Source of the DNA: Thermocaproicibacter sp002397355
Lineage (GTDB): Bacteria > Bacillota > Clostridia > Oscillospirales > Acutalibacteraceae
DNA length: 38,997 nucleotides
Assembly (NCBI GenBank): GCA_036830905.1
Contig: DAISNS010000005.1
Span: forward strand, 1 to 38,997
Direction of reading: 5' to 3'
Part shown: positions 22,211 to 30,812 of the stretch, one piece after another
Numbering within the stretch: the first letter of the stretch is position 1
Layout of the letters: every line of letters starts with the position of its first letter
The notes under the pieces: model-generated
Told to the model about the DNA's origin: nothing
What the model saw: only the letters and a program-made list of their open reading frames with translations
Databases searched by the model: none
Program-made: the position numbers and the translations under genes

Positions 22211-24613
22211 TCAGTTCAGCGACGACGCGGAAGGCGGATAGGTATAGCCGTAACGGTTGTAGCGCACGCCCTCGTAATCGCCGTAATTGTAGACGTTGGC
22301 TTCCCCGAGCCGGCGGTAGAAAAGACCGGAGTAGAATTTGCCGTTGGCTTGATTCCAGAGGATCAGCTCCGTGCCGAACGCGTAGGCATTCGTGTAATTC
22401 AGGTCGTGGACGAGGCTGTCGGCGTTCGCCAGGCGGACATAGCCGGAATTCATCCAGCCTGTCAGCCCGTTGGAAAGCCGGAGCCGATACCAGCCGTCTT
22501 TTTGCTCCGAAAAATCCTGATCGATTACGGTGACAGCCGTCCCGGAGGAAATCCTGCACACGGGATCCGACGACAGGGCGGGGGCTGCGCGCATGGAAGC
22601 GTCGTAAGTCACCGTCGCCGCCAGCCCGGAGCCCGGGATGTCCGGCGGCACGACCGCGTTGTCCATGATACGGCGGAAGTCCGTTTCCTGGCTGCTGTTG
22701 AAATAACCCGCCCCCACGTTGAAAGCAAAGCTGATCAGGCAGTCGGCCTGGTTCTGGTTCATCCGGTAGCGGCGGTTTTCGATCATTTTGTTCAGCTCCG
22801 ACGTATAGGAGGAATTGTTGACCTTGTCGATCAGAAGTGCCCACGCTTCCGTCTGGCTGATGTTGTTGTAGAAAATATCGTTGGCGCTCAGCGTGCAGCC
22901 GTAGCCGATTGTCGGCACATGGCTGGAGGCGAGCTGGTCCGCGTAGACCTCCGGGACGTAACCCTCCCACTGGGCGATCAGCGAGATCATCTTGTCGCTT
23001 GCGCGGCGTTTTTCGCTCGTCGCGGCCGTTTCGCTGCCCTGCGTCGAAACCCAGGCGCTGGAAGAAACGCCGCCGGAACGGAACGAACCGTCCGCGGAAG
23101 CGCGCGCGGTGAAATCGTAGACGCCCGCCGAGCGGAAGGAAGCGCACGCCGTCCATACGCGCGTGGTAACGCCGCCGGTCGTCTCGCTGCGCGCGGCGGA
23201 AGCTTCCAGCGTCTGCGTCCCCCCGTCCGGCAGGACAACGGTGAATTCCACGCCGTCGCGCGAGGCGTCGGTCACCGCCGTGAAGGTGATCCGCTCGCCC
23301 GGCGCCGCAATGTTCGGTGAAGCGAACGCCGCCCGCACGGCTTCCGCTTCCGTGACCGACACGGCGCAGGAAGCCGTATTGGAGCCTGAGGAGGCCGTAA
23401 TCTGCGCCGTCCCGGGCGCAACGGCGTACACATAGCCGTTGGAAACCGTTGCGACCGCGGGGTTGCTGCTTGCCCAGGAAGCCGCGCCGGGGCAGGTGAG
23501 CCAGAGCGTTTTCCCCTGCGGCACCGTGCGCGACGCGGCGGAGATTGCAAGGGAACCGCTGTTCTGGGCCGAGCCCATATCGCTGCCGTACAGAAGCTTT
23601 ATGTACTCCGCGCACACGTAGCCGGTTTTTCCATCCGGTGCCTGAACGCGGATCCAGCCGTTCTGCACACCGGCCAGCGCTTTCAAATAAGTGCCGTACG
23701 GCAGGCTGGAGAGAATTTGAGAGGATATGTTCGCCTTTTCCCGCAGCCGGAGGAGATCGGCGGTGACGGAAGCGCCGGTCAGGGCGGCGGAGCCCTGCGA
23801 GTCGTTTCCGCTCGATGCGGGCGGGGAGGCGGGGCTGCTTGCGCCGCCCGTTACGTTCAGATATTCCCGGCTGCACCAGCCCTGTTTGCCGCCGGGCGTG
23901 AGAACCTTCACCCACGAGGCGTTGGAGTTGTCCAGAACGGAGACCTTCAGCCCCTTTGCCATCGTCAGCAGGACGCGGTAGCCGAGGCCCGCTCCTTCCC
24001 GCAGATTCAGGTAATCCGTCGTCGTGGCGGCCGCGCCGGAAGCGGGCGATGCCGAACCGGTGTTCTGGCTGCCCGTCTGGGCCGCATTCTGCGGGGCGCT
24101 GAACTTCAGGTAGGTTTTGCAGCACCAGCCCTGCTGCCCGGACGGAGTCTGCACCTTCGCCCACTCGCTGTCGGAGTTGTCCAGAATCTTCAGCTGCGTC
24201 CCCGCGGAGAGTACCCGCAGGATGCCGCTGCTCAGCGAAGGACCGGCGCGCAGGTTCAGTCCCGTCGTCACCGTCGCGGAACCGGCGGCGGCGGACGACG
24301 ACGGGGCGGTTTCTCCGGAAAAGCGGAGATACTGTTTAAAACAGTAGCCTACTTTTCCGCCGGCGGTCTGCACCTTCGCCCACTGGCTGTCGGAGTTATC
24401 CAGAACGGTTACCGTGACGTTGTCCCCGAGCGTTTCCAAAACCCGCGTGTTGGTCCCGGCGCCCTGGCGCAGGTTCAGGAAATCCGTCGTTATGGCGGAA
24501 ACGCCCGCGGCGTTTGCCGCGAGAGGAATGGATGCCGCCAGGACGGCGGCGGAGAAAAATATGGCCGCCGAGAATTTGAGTGCGCGCACCGCACGCTTCC
24601 AGCTCTTCCGCAC
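22211..24613 (-). CDS. secreted multi-SH3b lysozyme-like (GH24) cell-wall hydrolase
   Basis: An 800-aa secreted protein. It has a signal peptide (about 1-36, cut after ANA) and four bacterial SH3 domains (about 40-100, 114-172, 196-256 and 281-343). A BIG2-like domain (355-420) and a further Ig-like domain (about 430-520) follow. Next come a phage-lysozyme-like GH24 domain (about 541-660) with Glu550 in QWEGY and the TIGYGCTL motif, a fifth SH3 domain (666-730) and an unrecognised Tyr/Asn-rich tail (731-800). The tail has motifs such as YNYGDYEGVRYN. It should bind and cut peptidoglycan outside the cell. The start is GTG 24613 with GGGGTG 8 nt upstream. It is monocistronic with a consensus promoter. 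A spore, autolysin or competition role is possible. Confidence 0.85.
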   Translation of the reverse strand: MRKSWKRAVRALKFSAAIFFSAAVLAASIPLAANAAGVSAITTDFLNLRQGAGTNTRVLETLGDNVTVTVLDNSDSQWAKVQTAGGKVGYCFKQYLRFSGETAPSSSAAAGSATVTTGLNLRAGPSLSSGILRVLSAGTQLKILDNSDSEWAKVQTPSGQQGWCCKTYLKFSAPQNAAQTGSQNTGSASPASGAAATTTDYLNLREGAGLGYRVLLTMAKGLKVSVLDNSNASWVKVLTPGGKQGWCSREYLNVTGGASSPASPPASSGNDSQGSAALTGASVTADLLRLREKANISSQILSSLPYGTYLKALAGVQNGWIRVQAPDGKTGYVCAEYIKLLYGSDMGSAQNSGSLAISAASRTVPQGKTLWLTCPGAASWASSNPAVATVSNGYVYAVAPGTAQITASSGSNTASCAVSVTEAEAVRAAFASPNIAAPGERITFTAVTDASRDGVEFTVVLPDGGTQTLEASAARSETTGGVTTRVWTACASFRSAGVYDFTARASADGSFRSGGVSSSAWVSTQGSETAATSEKRRASDKMISLIAQWEGYVPEVYADQLASSHVPTIGYGCTLSANDIFYNNISQTEAWALLIDKVNNSSYTSELNKMIENRRYRMNQNQADCLISFAFNVGAGYFNSSQETDFRRIMDNAVVPPDIPGSGLAATVTYDASMRAAPALSSDPVCRISSGTAVTVIDQDFSEQKDGWYRLRLSNGLTGWMNSGYVRLANADSLVHDLNYTNAYAFGTELILWNQANGKFYSGLFYRRLGEANVYNYGDYEGVRYNRYGYTYPPSASSLN

Positions 24614-24699
24614 GATTTTTCACCCCGTTATTCAAAAGAACAATTTGCCGTACCGCCGGGCGCGGTGCGGCGGAAACAGATTATGCTGAAACCGGTTAA

Positions 24700-24728
24700 A
24701 TTATAGACTATTTTTTGACAATTATCAA
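24700..24728 (-). promoter_or_regulatory. promoter of the lysozyme gene
   Basis: On the minus strand TTGATA (24728-24723) and TATAAT (24705-24700) have a 17-nt spacer, about 90 nt before the GTG start. Confidence 0.82.
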
Positions 24729-24835
24729 CCCTAATCGTTTCCATCCCCGATAGTTCAGGCCCGGAAATCGACGCGCCGGAATCTTTTTTCCCCTTATTTG
24801 CCGTCTACCCTATTTATTTCCGCGCGCATCAAGCG

Positions 24836-24841
24836 TATAAT
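24836..24841 (+). promoter_or_regulatory. -10 box of the dehydrogenase leader
   Basis: TATAAT at 24836-24841 is a good -10 box but the matching -35 (TTTATT) is weak, so activation by a regulator is possible. It would start a leader of about 215 nt in front of the dehydrogenase at 25064. Confidence 0.5.
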
Positions 24842-24884
24842 AATCTCATAATGACTTAGTAGGCTTTTTCCGCGGAAATCCCGT

Positions 24885-24951
24885 CTCGGACAAGAGCCGA
24901 GTGAGCGCAGGCTGATGCGCGGCCGCAAAGCCGATTGAAACGGCAGGCCGC
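24885..24951 (+). ncRNA. structured 5' leader upstream of the dehydrogenase
   Basis: Three adjacent hairpins are predicted: CTCGG/CCGAG (24885-24901), GCGCA/TGCGC (24905-24920), and GCGGCC/GGCCGC (24919-24951) enclosing GCCG/CGGC. The second and third share two bases. A further GCACCCGC/GCGGCGTGC hairpin lies near 25000. None matches a riboswitch class that I recognise, and no terminator is apparent. It could be a regulatory leader or merely GC-rich sequence that pairs well. Confidence 0.35.
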
Positions 24952-25063
24952 ACCCAACCGCTTCCTTTGCCTGTTTGGTCCCGATGCACCCGCTTTTCCG
25001 TTTTTTGCGGCGTGCGGCGGACTGTAAAAAATACTTTAACTATAGGAGGAAATTCTTAACCGT

Positions 25064-26017
25064 ATGAGAAAAGCAAACAAGATCAGCATCCTTGGTGCCG
25101 GAAATGTCGGGGCGACGATCGCCTACACCATCACCCTGGAGGGACTTGCCTCCGAAATTGTTCTGGTGGATATCAATAAAAACAAGGCGGCGGGCGAGGC
25201 GATGGACATCATCCAGTGCACGGCCATCTGCCCGTCGGTCGACATTTACTCCGGCGATTATTCCGACATCGAAGGTTCCGATATCGTCGTCGTCACGCTC
25301 GGCTGCGCGCGCAAACCCGGCCAGACGCGGATCGATCTTGCCCAGGGAAACGTCAACATCATTAAGAGCGTCATGCCGGAGGCCGTAAAATACGCGCCGA
25401 ACGCGATTTACGTCGTCGTCAGCAATCCGGTCGACATCATCACCTACACGATCCTGAAAACCACGGGCCTGCCGGAGCGCCATGTGCTGGGATCCGGCAC
25501 CCTGCTTGACTCCGCCCGTCTGCGCGAGATCATCGGGCAGCACCTCAGCGTGGACCCGAAAAACGTCCATGCGTACGTCCTCGGCGAGCACGGGGATTCG
25601 GCCGTGATCCCGTGGTCCATCACGAACGTGGGCGGCATCTCCGTGGAAGCCTATGCGGACAACCTGCACAGGGAACACAAGGACTACACCCCGATTGACT
25701 GCGCCCAGATCGAAGGCAACGTGCACAAGTCCGGCGGCGAGGTGATCCGCCTGAAGGGCGCGACCTATTACGCCATCGCCGTCGCCACGACGTCGATCTG
25801 CAGCCAGATCCTGCGCGACACCAACACGATCCTGCCGCTTTCCGGCATGCTGCACGGCGAGTACGGCTTTACCGACGTCTGCATGAGCATCCCGTTCGTG
25901 CTCAACCGCGACGGGCTTGCCAACAGTGTGACGCCGCCCCTCACCGGCGCCGAAGTCGAAAAAATATCCGCAAGCGCCAACCTGCTGAAGGATACGATTT
26001 CCAAGCTGGATATTTGA
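25064..26017 (+). CDS. lactate/malate dehydrogenase family; predicted malate dehydrogenase
   Basis: A 317-aa NAD-dependent 2-hydroxyacid dehydrogenase of the LDH/MDH family. It has GAGNVGAT for the cofactor, Asp36 selecting NAD, the proton relay His176 (LGEHGDS) with Asp149, and substrate Arg152 and Arg89. By overall family it resembles L-lactate dehydrogenase. However, the residue that chooses the substrate (position 102 in LDH numbering, Gln in LDH) is Arg83 here, in CARKPGQTR. Arg binds the second carboxylate of oxaloacetate and defines malate dehydrogenases. Thr in GATYY remains LDH-like. The next gene is malic enzyme, which supports malate. An AGGAGG SD lies 14 nt before the ATG, a long spacing. 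It is preceded by a structured leader. Confidence 0.88.
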   Translation: MRKANKISILGAGNVGATIAYTITLEGLASEIVLVDINKNKAAGEAMDIIQCTAICPSVDIYSGDYSDIEGSDIVVVTLGCARKPGQTRIDLAQGNVNIIKSVMPEAVKYAPNAIYVVVSNPVDIITYTILKTTGLPERHVLGSGTLLDSARLREIIGQHLSVDPKNVHAYVLGEHGDSAVIPWSITNVGGISVEAYADNLHREHKDYTPIDCAQIEGNVHKSGGEVIRLKGATYYAIAVATTSICSQILRDTNTILPLSGMLHGEYGFTDVCMSIPFVLNRDGLANSVTPPLTGAEVEKISASANLLKDTISKLDI

Positions 26018-26076
26018 AGGCGGGCGCTATATTAGCGACATCACAATTATAAATAACGAATTAGGAGCTGAATTTC

Positions 26077-27249
26077 ATGGACTATGCGAAGGAATCCCTG
26101 AAAAAGCACTATGAGTGGAAGGGCAAGATCGAGGTCGTCTGCCGCGCGCCGCTGAATACCCGCGAAGACCTTTCGCTGGCATATACGCCGGGTGTGGCCC
26201 AGCCCTGCCTGGAAATTCAGAAGGACGTCAGCAAGAGCTACGAGCTGACGCGCCGCGCGAACCTTGTGGCCGTCGTAACGGACGGCAGCGCGGTGCTCGG
26301 CCTGGGCGACATCGGCCCGGAGGCCGGCATGCCGGTGATGGAGGGGAAATGCGCCCTGTTCAAGAGCTTCGGCGGCGTGGACGCGATTCCGCTGTGCGTC
26401 CGCTCGAAAAACGTCGACGATATTGTAAACACGGTGCGCCTGATCGCAGGGAGCTTCGGCGGCATCAACCTGGAAGACATTTCCGCGCCGCGCTGCTTTG
26501 AGATCGAGAAGCGTCTGAAGGCCTGCTGCGACATCCCGATTTTCCACGACGACCAGCACGGAACGGCCGTCGTTACGCTCGCCGCCATGCTGAACGCCCT
26601 GAAGCTTACCGGTAAAAAAATCGGGGAGGTCAAGGTCGTGACCAGCGGCGCCGGGGCCGCCGGCGTGGCGATCATCCGCCTGCTGATCGCCCTCGGTATG
26701 AAAAACGTCATTATGTGCGACCGCCACGGCGCCATCTACGAGGGCCGCGACAATCTGAACCCCGTCAAGGAGGAAATGGCCGCCATCACGAACCGCGACA
26801 AGCGGAAGGGAACGCTCGCGGATGCGCTGAAAGGCGCCGACGTGTTCATCGGCGTTTCCGCGCCGCACTGCGTCACGGCGGAAATGGTCCGGAGCATGAA
26901 TCAGGATCCGATCCTTTTCCCGATGGCGAACCCTGTGCCGGAGATCATGCCGGACGAGGCCCTGAAGGCCGGAGCGGCCGTCGTGGGGACGGGCCGCAGC
27001 GACTTCCCGAACCAGATCAACAACGTGCTCGCGTTCCCGGGCATTTTCCGCGGCGCGCTGGACGTGCGCGCTTCCGACATCAACGACGAGATGAAGATCG
27101 CGGCTGCCCGCGCCATTGCTTCTTTTGTGACGGACGACAAGCTCGCTCCGGACTATATCATCCCGAGCGCGCTTGACCGCAGCGTCGCCGCCGCCGTGGC
27201 GAAAGCGGTGGCCGGGGCCGCCCGCAAATCCGGCGTCGCGCGCATCTGA
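26077..27249 (+). CDS. malic enzyme (NAD(P)-dependent, decarboxylating)
   Basis: A 390-aa short-form bacterial malic enzyme that converts malate to pyruvate and CO2. It has AYTPGVAQPC with the catalytic Tyr36, the GKCALFKSFGGVDA lysine region, metal ligands in FHDDQHGTA, and a Rossmann site TSGAGAAGVA. An AGGAG SD precedes the ATG. It lies 59 nt after the predicted malate dehydrogenase and is probably co-transcribed. Together they would turn oxaloacetate to malate to pyruvate and could shift reducing power from NADH to NADPH if it uses NADP. The cofactor preference cannot be read with confidence. Confidence 0.94.
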   Translation: MDYAKESLKKHYEWKGKIEVVCRAPLNTREDLSLAYTPGVAQPCLEIQKDVSKSYELTRRANLVAVVTDGSAVLGLGDIGPEAGMPVMEGKCALFKSFGGVDAIPLCVRSKNVDDIVNTVRLIAGSFGGINLEDISAPRCFEIEKRLKACCDIPIFHDDQHGTAVVTLAAMLNALKLTGKKIGEVKVVTSGAGAAGVAIIRLLIALGMKNVIMCDRHGAIYEGRDNLNPVKEEMAAITNRDKRKGTLADALKGADVFIGVSAPHCVTAEMVRSMNQDPILFPMANPVPEIMPDEALKAGAAVVGTGRSDFPNQINNVLAFPGIFRGALDVRASDINDEMKIAAARAIASFVTDDKLAPDYIIPSALDRSVAAAVAKAVAGAARKSGVARI

Positions 27250-27276
27250 TTCCTGAAGTTCCGTTCCGTTGCCTTT

Positions 27277-27308
27277 CGGCGGCGCCGCTTTTGCGGGCCG
27301 CCGATTTT
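27277..27308 (+). terminator. terminator of the dehydrogenase-malic enzyme operon
   Basis: CGGCGGC (27277-27283) pairs with GCCGCCG (27297-27303), with an inner CCGC-TTTT-GCGG, and ATTTT follows. It is 27 nt after the malic enzyme stop. Confidence 0.75.
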
Positions 27309-27355
27309 CGTGCCCGTCTTCCCCGGCCGGGCGTGGCCCGGCGCGGGCCGCCCGC

Positions 27356-27384
27356 TTGCTATTTGGGCTGAAATCGGCTACAAT
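27356..27384 (+). promoter_or_regulatory. promoter of the helicase gene
   Basis: TTGCTA (27356-27361) and TACAAT (27379-27384) have a 17-nt spacer. The predicted start near 27391 decides the helicase start codon: TTG 27399 would leave only 8 nt of leader, so ATG 27420 is preferred. Confidence 0.75.
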
Positions 27385-27419
27385 GAAACGGCTGGCGGTT
27401 GCGCTCGGCAAATTCTGAT

Positions 27420-29807
27420 ATGGCGGTGGACGGATTGACGGAGGAAGAGATCATCGGGCTGCGCCGCAAGGCGCTGGAGCAGGAATTTTCACGCATGAAC
27501 GCGAGGCAGAAGGAGGCCGTGTTCCAGGTGAACGGCCCGCTGCTGATTCTTGCGGGGGCCGGCAGCGGCAAAACGACGGTTCTCGTGAACCGGGCGGCGA
27601 ACCTGGTCCGGTACGGCAACGCCTACCGGAGCCGCGACGTTTCCCGCGTGGGCGCGGCGGAAGCGGACGCCCTTTCCGCCTGCGTGCGCGGCGGCGGGCC
27701 GATCCCCGCGGAGCTTCGCGGCGCACTGGCCGTGGAGCCGTGCCCGCCGTGGCGCATCATGGCCATCACGTTCACAAACAAGGCGGCCAACGAGCTCAAG
27801 GAGCGCCTCTCCGCCATCCTCGGGTCGGAAGGGGACGAGGTCTGGGCGTGCACGTTCCATTCGTCGTGCGCGCGCATCCTCCGCCGCGACGCGGATAAAA
27901 TCGGCTTCACCAAACGCTTCACCATTTATGACACGGACGACTCGAAACGCCTGATGAAAGACTGCCAGAAGGAACTCGGCGTCGACGACAAGAAGATCCC
28001 GTACCGGATGGCCCTCTCTGAGATTTCCCGCGCCAAGGACTCCATGGTCGGCCCCGACGAATTCTACCGCGCCGCGGGGAGCGACCTGCGCCTGGCCAAG
28101 ATCGGCGCGCTTTACCGCCTTTACGAAAAGCACCTGCGGGACGCGGACGCGATGGATTTCGACGACCTGATTTTCCGCACGATCGAGCTGTTCCGGGGCC
28201 ACCCGGACGTTCTGGAATATTACCGGAACCGTTTCCGCTACGTGATGGTGGACGAGTACCAGGACACCAGCCGCGCGCAGTATCTGCTTGTGAGCCTGCT
28301 TTCCGGAAAATACGGCAACCTGTGCGTCGTGGGGGACGACGACCAGAGCATCTACCAGTTCCGCGGCGCGACGATCGAAAACATCCTCAGCTTTGAAAAA
28401 TCGTTCCCGCGGGCGAAAACCATCCGCCTGGAGCAGAATTACCGCTCCACCCAGACGATCCTCCATGCGGCGAACGCCGTGATCAGCAACAACGAGAACC
28501 GCAAGGGCAAGACGCTCTGGACGGAGAATCCACCCGGCGCAAAGATCCGGGTACATACGGCGGAGGATGAGGAAGACGAGGCCAACTACATTGCCCAGAA
28601 GATCCTGAGCGGGGTGGCGGCGGGGCGGAAGTTCTCCGATTTTGCGGTCCTCTACCGCATGAACTCGCAGTCCAACACCATCGAGCGGATTTTCACGAAG
28701 TCCTCCATCCCGCACCGCGTGGTCGGCGGCCACCGCTTTTTCGACACCAGGGAGATCCGCGACATGATCGCGTATCTGAGCGTGATCAGCAACCCGGACG
28801 ACGAGATCCGCCTGCTCCGCATCGTGAACAGTCCGAAACGCGCCATCGGCGAAAAGACGGTCGCGCAGGCGCAGCAGATCGCCTCCGGAACCGGGGAGAG
28901 CCTCTTCGGCGTTTTCAGCCATGCGGACCAGTTCGAGCCGCTGAAGCGATCCGCGAAAAAGCTCATGGATTTTTCCGCGATGATCCGGAGTCTTTCCGAG
29001 GCCGCTTCGGACAGCGAGACCAGCCTTGCGGAGCTTTACCAACAGGTGCTGGAGAAAACGGGCTATGTGGAGGCGCTTGCCGCATCCGGCGAAGCGGACG
29101 CGCAGGACCGCATCGACAATGTCAACGAGCTTGCCTCCCATCTTGTCCGCTTTTCCGAGGAGAACGGCCCCGAGGCGGACCTGTCCGATTACCTGGAGGA
29201 GGTGCAGCTCCTCACCGATATCGACAATTACGACGCTTCGTCGGACAGCTCCGTCCTGATGACGATGCACTCCGCCAAGGGGCTCGAATTTCCGGTCGTT
29301 TTTCTGCCGGGATTTGAAGAGGGTATTTTCCCCGGAATGCACGTCCTCTTCAATCCGCAGGAAGTGGAGGAGGAGCGGCGCCTCGCCTATGTGGCCATCA
29401 CGCGCGCAAAGCAGGAGCTGTATATCCTCCATGCGTCCTCGCGCGTCCTCTTCGGCAGCACGCAGAGGAACCCTTCTTCCCGTTTCCTCAAGGAAATCCC
29501 GGAGGAGCTTGTGGATTTCAGCCGCGCGGAAAAGCAGTGGGACCGCGGGGAACCCGGCGGCTTTTCCCGCGCCGCGGCGCCGCGCTCCCCGTCCGTTCCG
29601 CGGGGCATGCCGTCCGCGCAGCCTGCGGGGCCGAAGCCGTGCGGGATTGTATTCCGGCCCGGGGACACGGTGTACCACCGCACGTTCGGCGGTGGTACGG
29701 TGCTTGCCGTCAGCCCGATGGGGAACGACACGCTGCTTGAGATCGCGTTTGAGAAAGTCGGCACCAAGAAGCTCATGGCGAATTTCGCCCGGCTGGAAAA
29801 GCGCTGA
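27420..29807 (+). CDS. pcrA: ATP-dependent 3'-5' DNA helicase PcrA/UvrD
   Basis: A 795-aa superfamily 1 helicase with GAGSGKTT (motif I), ITFTNKAA (Ia), DEYQDTS (II), GDDDQSIYQFRGA (III), QNYRST (IV), TMHSAKGLEFPVVF (V) and AYVAITRAKQEL (VI), all intact. It acts in mismatch and excision repair and removes proteins from DNA. An insertion of about 45 residues lies between motifs I and Ia. The C-terminus has a Pro/Ala-rich linker and then a small domain (GDTVYHRTFGGGTVL) of the kind that binds RNA polymerase in PcrA. The ATG has no good SD and a short leader. It stands alone, with a promoter in front and a terminator behind. Confidence 0.95.
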   Translation: MAVDGLTEEEIIGLRRKALEQEFSRMNARQKEAVFQVNGPLLILAGAGSGKTTVLVNRAANLVRYGNAYRSRDVSRVGAAEADALSACVRGGGPIPAELRGALAVEPCPPWRIMAITFTNKAANELKERLSAILGSEGDEVWACTFHSSCARILRRDADKIGFTKRFTIYDTDDSKRLMKDCQKELGVDDKKIPYRMALSEISRAKDSMVGPDEFYRAAGSDLRLAKIGALYRLYEKHLRDADAMDFDDLIFRTIELFRGHPDVLEYYRNRFRYVMVDEYQDTSRAQYLLVSLLSGKYGNLCVVGDDDQSIYQFRGATIENILSFEKSFPRAKTIRLEQNYRSTQTILHAANAVISNNENRKGKTLWTENPPGAKIRVHTAEDEEDEANYIAQKILSGVAAGRKFSDFAVLYRMNSQSNTIERIFTKSSIPHRVVGGHRFFDTREIRDMIAYLSVISNPDDEIRLLRIVNSPKRAIGEKTVAQAQQIASGTGESLFGVFSHADQFEPLKRSAKKLMDFSAMIRSLSEAASDSETSLAELYQQVLEKTGYVEALAASGEADAQDRIDNVNELASHLVRFSEENGPEADLSDYLEEVQLLTDIDNYDASSDSSVLMTMHSAKGLEFPVVFLPGFEEGIFPGMHVLFNPQEVEEERRLAYVAITRAKQELYILHASSRVLFGSTQRNPSSRFLKEIPEELVDFSRAEKQWDRGEPGGFSRAAAPRSPSVPRGMPSAQPAGPKPCGIVFRPGDTVYHRTFGGGTVLAVSPMGNDTLLEIAFEKVGTKKLMANFARLEKR

Positions 29808-29817
29808 GCATATGGAA

Positions 29818-29845
29818 ATCCCCGCCTCGTATCCGGGGCGGGGAT
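29818..29845. terminator. terminator between the helicase and the 274-aa gene
   Basis: ATCCCCGCC (29818-29826) pairs with GGCGGGGAT (29837-29845). A T-rich tail follows in both directions (TCTCT on plus, TTCC on minus), so it serves convergent genes. Confidence 0.7.
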
Positions 29846-29853
29846 TCTCTGCT

Positions 29854-30678
29854 TCAGCCGTTTTTCATTCCTGGGCCGGGGTTCTTCCGGCTGGATTCCG
29901 CGACGTTCGGCGGGAAGAAATCCCCCGTGGGGAATTCGATCTTGCTGAACATTTCACGCGGTCCGTCGGAGGTCGGAGCGCTTTCCTTTTCCGGGACATA
30001 GAAGTCGTAGCTCGGGATCAGCATGGGAACGGTGCGCACGAGCTGGACGATGGTGAACAGGCCGACCGTGACGTAGACCACATGATTGCCGGTGTAATCG
30101 AATTCCGAACCGTAGAGCGTGCCGATGCTGTCCGGAATCCTGCCGCATACGTCTCCCTGCGGCGCGCGCTCGCTGATCTTCGCGGAAAGGCCGATGGGCT
30201 CGGAAACCTGGCAGACCGCCTGGGGCAGGACTTTGCCGGTGGAGAGCTCCACATCGGGATCGTCCGTATGCGAGCCGGAAGAAAACATCTTCACGTTGCC
30301 CTCACTGCCGAACAGGATGACGCGCTTGTTGGCCATCGCCACGCCGTGGATGATGGTGGGGCACGCCGTCTGCGGCGTGAACACGTCGAGGCAGACATCG
30401 AGGTAGAAGTTCAGGTCCACCGCGTAGAAGCCCTGGTTGAACGGCACGGGCTCCAGATGCAGAAACACCTTGATCACTTCCGCGCTGCGGATGCGGACGT
30501 TCGTCGCCTGCTCGATCAGTTCGTGCTTGTCGGGGGTAAAGTAGACTCTGCGGTTTTCTAGGTATTCTTTGCTGCTGCACGAATCGTACACGCGCATCGC
30601 GTTGATGCACACGGCTTCTTTGATGTTCCCCGTGTTCGCCGATGCTTGGCTGATGGACTCGGCATGGGTTTTATCCAT
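29854..30678 (-). CDS. conserved clostridial protein of unknown function, 274 aa
   Basis: A 274-aa protein resembling a family seen widely in spore-forming clostridia but without a known role. Recognisable stretches are the start region with INAMRVYDSCSSKEYLENRRVYFT, VEPVPFN-like LEPVPFNQGFYAVDLNFYLDV, and KRVILFGSEGNVKMFSS. It has several scattered Cys and no signal peptide or membrane segment. The C-terminal ~60 residues are less ordered, with Pro and Ser. I start at ATG 30678 (AGGAGG 8 nt upstream) rather than the upstream ATG at 30699. A spore-coat or envelope role is a guess from the distribution as I remember it. Confidence 0.7.
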   Translation of the reverse strand: MDKTHAESISQASANTGNIKEAVCINAMRVYDSCSSKEYLENRRVYFTPDKHELIEQATNVRIRSAEVIKVFLHLEPVPFNQGFYAVDLNFYLDVCLDVFTPQTACPTIIHGVAMANKRVILFGSEGNVKMFSSGSHTDDPDVELSTGKVLPQAVCQVSEPIGLSAKISERAPQGDVCGRIPDSIGTLYGSEFDYTGNHVVYVTVGLFTIVQLVRTVPMLIPSYDFYVPEKESAPTSDGPREMFSKIEFPTGDFFPPNVAESSRKNPGPGMKNG

Positions 30679-30812
30679 AAAATCATCCTCCTGACACATA
30701 CTCCATGGAACTTGATTCTCAGTAACAGTTTATGGCGCCTGTTTCATTGTGTTACAGAATTTCCTCAGAATACTTTTGTGGCGGGAGGATGGCTGGCCGC
30801 GCAGGGTTATTT

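Noticed and set aside
22089..24164. 691-codon minus-strand frame inside the lysozyme gene
   Set aside because: Same strand but a different frame, Arg/Gly-rich with no signal peptide; the 800-residue multi-domain reading has the GTG start, SD and signal peptide.
27383..27418. Short upstream ORF before pcrA
   Set aside because: Its ATG overlaps the -10 box of the predicted promoter and so lies before the transcription start.
27489..29678. 729-codon minus-strand frame across pcrA
   Set aside because: High-GC shadow of a helicase gene with all motifs intact; no RBS or recognisable domain on the minus strand.
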